Source: an uncultured Actinomyces sp.
Lineage (GTDB): Bacteria; Actinomycetota; Actinomycetes; Actinomycetales; Actinomycetaceae
NCBI GenBank assembly: GCA_938041695.1
Contig: CALISI010000009.1
Span: 1-60,012 of the forward strand
Direction of reading: 5' to 3'
Length of the DNA stretch: 60,012 bases
In this document: positions 1 to 8,263 of the stretch, in pieces
Position numbering within the stretch: position 1 is the stretch's first letter
Layout: each line of letters opens with the position of its first letter
Made by a program: the position numbers and the translations under genes
The notes under the pieces: model-generated
What the model was told of the DNA's origin: nothing
The model's input: the letters and a program-made list of their open reading frames with translations, nothing else
The model's database searches: none

Positions 1-296
<296 letters not shown>

Positions 297-330
297 AGTA
301 ATCGCTGAGAGCCGCCTAGCGGCCTGATGC

Positions 331-598
331 GTGAGCCGCCCGGCCCCTGTGGGGCCGGGCGGCTTCGTTGTGTGTGGCTATGTGGGGCCTGGTCGCTGTG
401 TGTGCCGGTGGGCGGCGTCCCGTTGCATGGCTTGTTGCCCCGACAGATTTCCGGCCGCGGCGCGGCCTGCCCGCCCGCTCGCCGTTCGCGCCGCGAGCTT
501 CGCTCGGCGCGTCGTCTCGATGCCCTGCAGGCCCTGCAGGCCCCGCGGCGGCCTCCCATCGGTTGGGGCTTCTCGCCTGTATGTTGCCCGGACAGGCC
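331..598 (+). repeat. Long intergenic repeat, copy A (with terminator)
   Basis: This block resembles 12868-13130 along its length. Shared pieces in the same order are the GC-rich terminator hairpin, a GTGTGTGG tract, a GTGGGCGGCG tract, the string CGCGAGCTTCGCTCGG (near 495), and a tract containing GCAGGCCCT. Both copies follow the stop codon of an unrelated gene, and a 103-bp palindromic element lies within a few hundred bases downstream of each. No convincing coding frame runs through it. Confidence 0.6.
335..363 (+). terminator. Rho-independent-type hairpin after fbaA
   Basis: Thirteen-base perfect arms (GCCGCCCGGCCCC / GGGGCCGGGCGGC) around a three-base loop, followed by TTCGTTG rather than a clean T-run. 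Confidence 0.8.
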
Positions 599-826
599 CT
601 ATGCGTGATTCGCGGCGCGTGCGCCGAGTGTGAGGAGGCGCGCGGTTGTTGCCGACAGGATGAGCGTGCCGAGGACAGTAAAGACAGTGCGATAGGCGAG
701 TTGCGGATACGTGTCATAAACGTCGGCGACCAACAGGTAGGCCAGTCCTGACACGCCGACAAGAATGAGGCTGCTCAGTGCGGCGCCAACCCTCACGAGG
801 AGGGAGCCTTTCGCTATGCGTTCCAT
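599..826 (-). CDS. Small two-TM membrane protein, unknown function
   Basis: I do not recognise this 75-residue protein. From the ATG at 826 it reads MERIAKGSLL and then two hydrophobic stretches, about residues 13-34 and 46-66, separated by a short acidic, tyrosine-rich loop (DVYDTYPQ). That is the pattern of a small integral membrane protein. No good ribosome-binding site is visible before the ATG, and the frame stays open upstream into repeat DNA, so the start is uncertain. It lies alone between two repeat blocks on the strand opposite fbaA. It could be a real orphan membrane peptide, the remnant of a longer gene, or a chance hydrophobic frame. Confidence 0.4.
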   Translation of the reverse strand: MERIAKGSLLVRVGAALSSLILVGVSGLAYLLVADVYDTYPQLAYRTVFTVLGTLILSATTARLLTLGARAANHA

Positions 827-937
827 GCTTAAGTAGGGCAGATGGCGCCGTAATGTGGAAGGTTTTTGTGGCTTTTCGAGGAGGGAGTCAACGGCGGGGA
901 AGCCAGGTTGTGAGACGTTATGGTGTCCCACCAACGT

Positions 938-1040
938 CGCACGTAATTCCCCCGCGACTACGTAAACATATGAAATAGCGTTGTTGGAATTGCAACGTTT
1001 TCTAGATATCTCAAAAAGTGACCGGATTAAATTACGTGCG
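938..1040 (+). repeat. 103-bp palindromic element, copy 1
   Basis: Exactly 103 bp, bounded by CGCACGTAATT and its reverse complement AATTACGTGCG, with the central near-palindrome GTTGGAATTGCAACG. Low GC compared with its surroundings. Four more copies of identical length occur at 13201, 13463, 17957 (reverse) and 26502. A CTTTTG-like string just outside the right end is shared with most copies. Confidence 0.9.
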
Positions 1041-1066
1041 TCTTTTGTGGGCGAGGTGGGTGCGAC

Positions 1067-1104
1067 AGTGGGGTGGGGCGCCGATAGTGGGGTGGGGCGC
1101 CGAC
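1067..1104 (+). repeat. 19-bp tandem duplication
   Basis: AGTGGGGTGGGGCGCCGAT is followed directly by a second copy that differs only in its last base. Confidence 0.85.
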
Positions 1105-1138
1105 GGCTGGACGTCGACAACCAGGAAGGCACAGCAGC

Positions 1139-1166
1139 GGGGCGGGACCCCGTAGGATCCCGCCCC
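1139..1166. terminator. Hairpin, possible terminator of the flotillin gene
   Basis: Arms GGGGCGGGA / TCCCGCCCC with a ten-base loop. It lies about 150 bp past the stop of the leftward flotillin gene; there is no clear T-run. Confidence 0.4.
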
Positions 1167-1188
1167 GTATCACGAGCAGCCCGTATTA

Positions 1189-1238
1189 CGAGCCGCCGAC
1201 CTCACGAGATGCTGACATCACGAGCTGCCGACCTCACG
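1189..1238. repeat. Degenerate direct repeat, 32-bp period
   Basis: CGAGCCGCCGACCTCACG at 1189-1206 recurs with one change at 1221-1238. Further TCACGAG / TCACGC pieces flank both copies. Confidence 0.6.
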
Positions 1239-1314
1239 CATGGCCGCGCCTTGCGCATGGCCGCACCTCACGCGCGCCCGCATCACGCGTGGTGACGCGT
1301 CGTGAGAATGAGCC

Positions 1315-2796
1315 TCACTCCTGCGCAGGCTTCGGGGAGGCCGCGTCGCGCACGCCCTCCTCGACCGCGTCGGAGATCGTGGGAGACACGAGCTTGGCGC
1401 CCACGAGAGCCGAGAACAGCTGCTGCAGGTCCAGGCCCAGCGAATCGCCCAGGCCGGCGTTGATCTGGCTGATCGACTTCGTGATGTCGCCGACCATCTG
1501 GGCGTTGTTGCCCTCGCCGTACATGGTGATCGTCTCGACCTTGGAGAGGGGCTCGGCCACGGCGCGCGCAACCTCGGGCAGCGCACGGAAGTACATTTCC
1601 AGAACGGCCGCCTGGTTCATCTTGGTCATGGCCTCGGCCTTCTTTTCGAGGCCCTCGGCCTCGGCCGTCAGCTTCGCGCCGATCGCGGAAGCCTCGGCGC
1701 GGCCTCGAGCCTCGATACCCTGCGCCTCGGCGAGCATGGCCTGCTTGTCGGCGTCGGCCTTCTTGGTGCGCTCGAAGGCCTCGGCCTCGGCCTGGCGCTG
1801 ACGCGCGTACAGGGCCGCGTCGGCCTTCTTCTCGGCGGCGTAGCGGTCGGCGTCGGCCTTCGCGTTCACCTCGGCCTGCAGGGCCTGCTTGGTGACGACG
1901 ACTTCCTTCTCCTTGATGACCGCCTGCTGCTCCTGCTTGACGATGTCGGCCTGTGCGGTCTCGCGCTCGATGTCGCGGCGCTGAATCTGCGACTGGATCT
2001 CGTAGGCGGCGTCTGCCTTTGCCTTCTCGGTGTCGGCCTCGACCTTCAGGGCGGCCTGGCGCTTGGCGAGGTCCGTCTGCTTCTGGGCGATCTCCAGCTG
2101 GGAGGCGACCTGCGCGTCGTTGGCTTCCTTCTGGGCGACGGCGGTCGCCTGCGCGACCTCCTTCTGGGCGTTCGCCTTGGCGATGGCCGCGGTCTTGCGG
2201 ATCTGCTCGGTGTTGTCGATACCGAGGTTGTCGATGACGCCGTTCTGGTCGGTGACGTTCTGGATGTTGAACGCGACGATCTCAAGACCCATCTCCTCCA
2301 GGTCCTGCTTCGCGTTCTCCTGGACGCGCTCGGAGAAGGCGGCGCGGTCGGTGATGATGTCGGTCAGTCGCATCTGGCCGATGATGGCGCGCAGGTGGCC
2401 CTCCAGGGTGTCGCGGACCTCCTCGGAGATCTCGGCGGTTGTCTTGTAGAGGAAGTTACGCGTCGCCGCGCGGAACAGTGTCGGGTCGTCGGTCGCGATA
2501 CGGACCTTGACGGCCGCGTCGACGCGCACGTTGATGTAGTCGTTCGTGGGGACGAAGTCCGTGGTCTGGGCGTCGACGGAAATCATTGACGCGGTCATGG
2601 TGTCCACGCGCTCCAGCAGGGGGACCTTCCAGCCCGTCTTGCCGTGGAGGACGCGCTGGCCTCGGGGGCCGGAGATCACCTTAATTTCGCCTGGCGACGC
2701 GGAGACGAAGCTCGCCCACAGGAATAGGAGGAAAAAGACAGTGGCAGCGACGGCGATCGCTGCGGTGCTGAGGAGAGGCATAATAGCTGCTTTCAC
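1315..2796 (-). CDS. Flotillin-like SPFH/Band 7 protein
   Basis: A 493-residue member of the SPFH (stomatin/prohibitin/flotillin) family. Such proteins form membrane-associated scaffolds and organise membrane microdomains. A hydrophobic N-terminal anchor (about residues 10-32) is followed by the Band 7 domain (about 35-200, with SVDAQTTDFVPTNDYINVRV) and a long Ala/Glu/Lys-rich helix (about 205-420) full of AEA and KADA repeats, the flotillin coiled coil. The tail is Gly/Leu-rich. The open frame begins with GTG at 2796; an in-frame ATG (residue 6, 2781) is a plausible alternative, and neither has a strong ribosome-binding site. No NfeD-type partner gene lies next to it, so it appears to act as a monocistronic gene. 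Confidence 0.92.
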   Translation of the reverse strand: MKAAIMPLLSTAAIAVAATVFFLLFLWASFVSASPGEIKVISGPRGQRVLHGKTGWKVPLLERVDTMTASMISVDAQTTDFVPTNDYINVRVDAAVKVRIATDDPTLFRAATRNFLYKTTAEISEEVRDTLEGHLRAIIGQMRLTDIITDRAAFSERVQENAKQDLEEMGLEIVAFNIQNVTDQNGVIDNLGIDNTEQIRKTAAIAKANAQKEVAQATAVAQKEANDAQVASQLEIAQKQTDLAKRQAALKVEADTEKAKADAAYEIQSQIQRRDIERETAQADIVKQEQQAVIKEKEVVVTKQALQAEVNAKADADRYAAEKKADAALYARQRQAEAEAFERTKKADADKQAMLAEAQGIEARGRAEASAIGAKLTAEAEGLEKKAEAMTKMNQAAVLEMYFRALPEVARAVAEPLSKVETITMYGEGNNAQMVGDITKSISQINAGLGDSLGLDLQQLFSALVGAKLVSPTISDAVEEGVRDAASPKPAQE

Positions 2797-3028
2797 GTGA
2801 GGGATGCGGCTCCCTTGTCGGTAGAGCCGCGTAACGGGTCAGGATAGCAGCGTATGACGAAGGACTCAAACCTGTCGATGGGTGACGCCGCGTTCCTCCC
2901 TCGTCTCCGCCGTTCAGAGCACAATGCCTCTTGAAACAGGCTGTTTGCGCGCCGTATGATGAGGCGACTGCGCAGTGAAACGCAGCGAGGACCACCCAAT
3001 GACGGGCGTCGGATATTGAAAGAATGAT

Positions 3029-3255
3029 GTGCTGTGGACCCAGGCCTCGTGGAACGTGACGGCCGCGCCCGATGGAACGCTGACGGACGAGGCCGGGGCG
3101 AGCCTCACGCCGGAGACGTTCATCAGGGTGTTCATGACGATTCGCGAGGCCGATGCGAACACCGTTGTTCAACTGCAGGCTTTCGCGCCGCCCCGACGCC
3201 CGCCGGCTTCACGGTGGTCGAGTGGGGCGGGGCGCAGCAACACAAAATCTCGTAA
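3029..3255 (+). pseudogene. Possible frameshifted gene remnant
   Basis: Two frames here each look protein-like in turn. The first (from about 3029) reads WTQASWNVTAAPDGTLTDE then TPETFIRVFMTIREADANTV; the second, after about 3185, reads TPAGFTVVEWGGAQQHKIS and stops at 3255. Joined by one frameshift near 3180-3190 they would make a roughly 70-residue C-terminal fragment. An in-frame stop lies just before the first fragment (3017-3019), so no full gene exists. Family not recognised. The remaining bases between 2797 and 3348 show nothing else. Confidence 0.3.
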
Positions 3256-3348
3256 CTGACCGCGCGGGCGAGCGAAATAGCGACCCACGCGACACAATGG
3301 AACCATAGAGTGGTGAGACGACGTCACCACGGACAGGAAGGTAGTGAC

Positions 3349-4554
3349 ATGGCCCAGGACTGGACTCGCATTGAAGGCATGATTATCGGCCACGATCTGG
3401 ACCCCAGCGTGGTTGCCGGAGAGCTGAAGGAACGTTCGATCCTCGCGCAGCTCGAGTGGTTCCCCTCCTCGCCGCAGCTGCTGGGTCTCAACGTTGCTGT
3501 CGATAAGGAGCGCGTTGCTACCGTGCCCGCCCACTCGACCGAGGTTGTCCCCGGCCCGACGCCCGCTGAACTGGCTGACGAGCTCGCCATCCTCTTCGAT
3601 GCCGAGGTGCGCATCGGCAATGCGAGCGCCGACCACCTGCCCGAGGGCGATTCGCCGCTGGGCAAGGTGTGGCCCTCCGAGGAGGACAGTGGCGCGGCCG
3701 TGGAACCGACTCCCACCCGTATCGTCGAGATTGGCCGCACCCCCGCGTCGTCCGTGCCGCTTCTGGCCGCCCTGGAGGGCGTGGACCTGGGCGACCTCGA
3801 GCTTGCTGAGGGACACCGCGCGCTCCTCGCCGAGCTGCCCGCTGAGAAGGAGGGCTGGAACTTCGGCGACCTGCCGCTCGTGACTCTCTCCGTGACGGAT
3901 GGTGAATTCCAGGTCTTCCTGGTCACCGACGATCACCTTGAGCACATCGTGTCCCACAACTGGGGCATGGACGCCGCGATCGTGCCCGGTGGACACGACC
4001 GCACCGCTGAGCTGCCCGGTGAGGTCATTGACCTGGTGGGCGACCGCCTCGATCTGGCGGAGATCGCCGCGGCCGTCCCCGGCTCCGACGCCGAAGCGCT
4101 GTGGGCTTCCGTGGCCACGACCGGCGAGGAATCCGTGTGGAAGGTCGTGCGTGCTCTTGGCCTGCCGGGATCCGTCGCGGGCTTCCTGCTGGGCACCACT
4201 GACATTGAGGACGTTGAGGGCGTGTCCGTGCACCTGGCACGCGGTATCTCCAACGCGATCGGCCGCAGCGTCGACATCATGATGGGGCAGCCGCAGTCGG
4301 TCGTGAAGCCCCTGTGGAACTCCTACGAGTCCGTGGCCGTCGAGCGCCCGTGGATCATCCACGCCGCCGTCGCCGCCGAGGCCATCGTCGGCGCCGGCAT
4401 GCTGGTTGCCGCCGTGCGTGCCTCCGCCCCGCGTTCCGGGTGGATGCGCTTCGCCGGTATCGTCGGCGGCCTCATGGTGGTCGATTCGATCGCGGAGCTT
4501 TCCCTGGCCAAGCACGTCTCCAAGCGCTTCGCGCGCCGCGCGGGCGAGGAGTAA
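3349..4554 (+). CDS. Hypothetical protein with C-terminal membrane hairpin
   Basis: A 401-residue protein I cannot assign to a named family. The ATG at 3349 is preferred over an earlier in-frame start because AGGAAGG precedes it at good spacing. The first ~330 residues are soluble and acidic. The C-terminus carries two hydrophobic segments (about residues 336-357 and 365-385) joined by a basic loop, then a basic tail (KHVSKRFARRAGEE), so the bulk of the protein probably faces one side of the membrane. Codon use matches its neighbours. It is monocistronic and followed by a hairpin at 4579. Confidence 0.8.
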   Translation: MAQDWTRIEGMIIGHDLDPSVVAGELKERSILAQLEWFPSSPQLLGLNVAVDKERVATVPAHSTEVVPGPTPAELADELAILFDAEVRIGNASADHLPEGDSPLGKVWPSEEDSGAAVEPTPTRIVEIGRTPASSVPLLAALEGVDLGDLELAEGHRALLAELPAEKEGWNFGDLPLVTLSVTDGEFQVFLVTDDHLEHIVSHNWGMDAAIVPGGHDRTAELPGEVIDLVGDRLDLAEIAAAVPGSDAEALWASVATTGEESVWKVVRALGLPGSVAGFLLGTTDIEDVEGVSVHLARGISNAIGRSVDIMMGQPQSVVKPLWNSYESVAVERPWIIHAAVAAEAIVGAGMLVAAVRASAPRSGWMRFAGIVGGLMVVDSIAELSLAKHVSKRFARRAGEE

Positions 4555-4578
4555 AGAGCCGCCAGAAGCAGACGTGAA

Positions 4579-4613
4579 AGGGGGCCGGGGCGCGTGAGCG
4601 TTCCCGGCCCCCT
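4579..4613. terminator. Hairpin between convergent genes
   Basis: Arms AGGGGGCCGGG / CCCGGCCCCCT around a 13-base loop. It can serve both the rightward gene ending at 4554 and the leftward gene ending at 4661. Confidence 0.75.
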
Positions 4614-4660
4614 CCGTCTCTTGAGAGTGGCAGCGCGGCCATGAGCCGCGCCGACTCCCC

Positions 4661-5404
4661 TTAGGCCTTCAGGGCCTCGGCGGGGAAGTCCTGCGGGCGA
4701 TCCGTGAAGATGCCGGTGACGCCCCACGAGGCCAGCTCGCGGGCCTGCTCGACGTCGTTGACGGTCCACACGTTGACCTCGAAGCCGGCGTCGCGCATCG
4801 CCCGCACGTCGGACTCGGTGAGGCCCTCAACGCCCGGATGAATCGCTGTCGCACCCAGGGCGGTCGCGCCCTCGCGCCACTCCTCGGAGGCGCGCTCAAT
4901 GAGCCAGCCGAGCGCCACGGTCGGGCAGGCCTCGTGGAAGGCGGCGAGCAGGTCGTGGTCGAACGACGAGACGATGAGGCGCGACGGAACCTTCTGGTCG
5001 GCGAGCGTGACAGCCAGGGCCTCGATGAGGCGCTCACGCAGGCGATCCCCACCCGCGCAGGGCTTGATCTCCAGGTTCGCGCCCATCTGCTGCGCGTAGG
5101 CGAAAGCCAGGACGTCCGCGGCCTCGGGGATGCGCTCGAAACGGTAGGTGTCCGAGAACCAGCGGCCGGCGTCAAGGCGGCGGATGTCGGAGAACCCGAG
5201 CTGGTAGTACGAGCCGGACCCCGTCGTGGTGCGGTCGAGGGTGTCGTCGTGGATGACGATGAGGGAGCCGTCACCCGTGATGTCCACGTCGAACTCGAAC
5301 CAGCGGGTGCCGACCTCCATGGCCTTAGAGAACGCGGCGATCGTGTTTTCCGGCGCGAGCGAGGACGCACCCCTGTGGGCCATGATACGGGGGAATTCGG
5401 ACAT
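4661..5404 (-). CDS. Glycerophosphodiester phosphodiesterase (UgpQ/GlpQ family)
   Basis: A 247-residue cytosolic GDPD that hydrolyses glycerophosphodiesters to glycerol-3-phosphate and an alcohol, feeding phospholipid head-group recycling. The TIM-barrel family signature is intact: H10-R11 in MAHRGASS, E19-N20 in APENT, the metal ligands E37 and D39 in FEFDVD, and H52 in VIHDDTLDRTT. The C-terminal NVWTVND and GIFTDRP motifs are also present. There is no signal peptide. The ATG at 5404 is set by a strong AGGAGG six bases upstream; longer open frames into the next gene are not real. It lies 40 bp behind the DUF4032 gene and is probably co-transcribed with it. Confidence 0.93.
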   Translation of the reverse strand: MSEFPRIMAHRGASSLAPENTIAAFSKAMEVGTRWFEFDVDITGDGSLIVIHDDTLDRTTTGSGSYYQLGFSDIRRLDAGRWFSDTYRFERIPEAADVLAFAYAQQMGANLEIKPCAGGDRLRERLIEALAVTLADQKVPSRLIVSSFDHDLLAAFHEACPTVALGWLIERASEEWREGATALGATAIHPGVEGLTESDVRAMRDAGFEVNVWTVNDVEQARELASWGVTGIFTDRPQDFPAEALKA

Positions 5405-5444
5405 GGATCCTCCTAGTATGAGCGAGGCAAAAAACGGTACCCCA

Positions 5445-6716
5445 TCACCATAGGTCGGGGTTCGACTCCGCGCTGAATATGGACGAGCGTCCCGGACCGG
5501 GCTCGATGAGAACGGCTTCGTCGCGCTTGGACGGCAGGATCGTCTCGATGTACGAGGCCAGAGCCTCGTCACGCGTGACATCGTGGCCCGCCTGCTGAGC
5601 CATGTACCAGCGGTGCTCCAAGTACTCGTGGTACAGCTGAGCGGGCTCGAGTTTGCCTGCCAGTTCGCGCGGAATGGCGCGCACGACGGGCGTGAACACG
5701 TCGGTGATCCACTCGTGGGCGGCCTCCTCCAGGGGGATGTCCTCGAGGCCGTTGGTGGCACGCCACGTGTCCAGGTCGGCCAGGAGTCGCGCAGCCTGGT
5801 GCTCGCCGACGTCCATGCCGGTCAGGCGCATGAACTTGCGGTTGTGATGACCGGCGTCGACCACCTTGGGCTGAATGACGAGGCGCTCGCCGGAGGCATC
5901 AGTGGACATGTGCAGCTCGGCGACGTCGAACCCGAGGTCGTTGAGGCGGCGAATACGCTCGTTGACGAGGTACTGGCGCTGGTCGTTGGCGATCGACTCC
6001 TCGGCGGTGACCTCGTTCCACAGCAGGTCGTACTGGGTGCGGATGCGGTCGCCAACGTCGATGGGGTCGGAGTCCTCGGGGAAAAATCCGCCCGCCTGGA
6101 GGTCCATCAGCTCGCCGATGATGTTCGTGCGGGCCAGGTCGACGTCGTACTCGCGCTGGCCGAGGGTCAGCTCCGGGTGCAGCTCGCCGGTTTCGGCGTC
6201 GACCAGGTAGGCGGCGAACTCGCCTGCGTCGCGGCGGAACAGTGTGTTCGACAGGGAGACGTCGCCCCAGTAGAAGCCCAGAAGATGGAGGCGTACGAGC
6301 AGCAGGGCGAGTGCGTCGATGAGGCGCGTCGCCGTGTCCTCGCGCATCGACAGGGAGAAGAGCGCGCGATAGGGGAGGGAGAACTGCAGGTGTTCGGTGA
6401 TGAGGACCGCGTTGAGTTCCTCGCCCTCGGGGGTTTTGCGCCCGGTGATGACGGCGACCGGCTGAACGGACGGGGCGTCCAGGCGTGAGAGGTCTCGCAG
6501 GCGATCGTACTCGTGGTGCGCCACCGTCGGACCGATCTCCTTGACGGCGAGCACACGGCCGGACAGGTTCACGAAGCGCACGATGTGGCGGGAAATGCCG
6601 CGGGGGAGCGCCGCGAGTAGGTTGGACGGCCACTCCTCCAGGGGAACATCCCAGGGGAGGTCCAGAAGGGCGGGGTCGACTGCAGCCGCCGTAATGTCCA
6701 AAGCCATGGGGCCCAT
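5445..6716 (-). CDS. DUF4032 domain protein (kinase-like fold)
   Basis: A 423-residue protein matching my memory of the actinobacterial DUF4032 family, which carries a lipopolysaccharide-kinase-like N-terminal half. Visible features are AVKEIGP (a lysine in a kinase-like position, about residue 59), WGDVSLSNTLFR (catalytic-loop-like D..N), and AYLVDAETGE (metal-binding D in place of DFG). The C-terminal half is the DUF4032 region proper. The substrate is unknown. Two start codons, 6716 and 6707, are three codons apart and neither has a good ribosome-binding site. It precedes the phosphodiesterase gene on the same strand. Confidence 0.85.
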   Translation of the reverse strand: MGPMALDITAAAVDPALLDLPWDVPLEEWPSNLLAALPRGISRHIVRFVNLSGRVLAVKEIGPTVAHHEYDRLRDLSRLDAPSVQPVAVITGRKTPEGEELNAVLITEHLQFSLPYRALFSLSMREDTATRLIDALALLLVRLHLLGFYWGDVSLSNTLFRRDAGEFAAYLVDAETGELHPELTLGQREYDVDLARTNIIGELMDLQAGGFFPEDSDPIDVGDRIRTQYDLLWNEVTAEESIANDQRQYLVNERIRRLNDLGFDVAELHMSTDASGERLVIQPKVVDAGHHNRKFMRLTGMDVGEHQAARLLADLDTWRATNGLEDIPLEEAAHEWITDVFTPVVRAIPRELAGKLEPAQLYHEYLEHRWYMAQQAGHDVTRDEALASYIETILPSKRDEAVLIEPGPGRSSIFSAESNPDLW

Positions 6717-6800
6717 TGTCGCATCTTGAACGCCTCACGTATAGCCCTGACTCGGTATTGCACCTAGTCGCGGCCAAGAACACACGCGGGCATAGCGAAA

Positions 6801-6841
6801 CCCCGGCCTCGTCCAGGAGGTACGAGAGGACGAGGCCGGGG
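6801..6841. terminator. Bidirectional hairpin with the GACGAGGCCGGGG stem
   Basis: Fourteen-base perfect arms (CCCCGGCCTCGTCC / GGACGAGGCCGGGG) with a 13-base loop, downstream of the ABC ATPase gene on the minus strand. The same stem sequence recurs at many gene ends in this window. Confidence 0.8.
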
Positions 6842-6871
6842 CCGATTATCGCTGTGCGCGAGCGCTAGGCG

Positions 6872-8002
<1,131 letters not shown>

Positions 8003-8263
8003 GGATTTTTCCTTCCCACCGGCAGGTACGTGCCGGACGATCCGTAGTGGGGTGACCGTGGGGCGTCTTCGCCCACGGAGTGCGAACGCGGATCGTTCCG
8101 CGCGCGCGACTAATAACGAAGTTAGCACGCTCGCGCGCGGGTGTACAGTTCGGCTCAGATCGTGGATTCTCGGTGATCTTTTCTCCGCCGATGACGGGGA
8201 CGAGGCCGGGGCTGCCCCGCGCGGATGGCCGCAGATGAGGGAGGGGGCAGGTAGGCTGAGGGC

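Larger units (their letters stand above)
827..1314. other. Intergenic region, repeats only
   Basis: No gene seen. It holds a 103-bp palindromic element (938-1040), a 19-bp tandem duplication (1067-1104), a terminator-like hairpin (1139-1166) and a degenerate TCACG-rich repeat tract (about 1168-1290). Confidence 0.6.

Noticed and set aside
8003..8263. Extension of the ABC ATPase frame to 8950
   Set aside because: The frame is open but the added residues overlap the kinase gene and the ATG at 8002 has a proper ribosome-binding site and family N-terminus.
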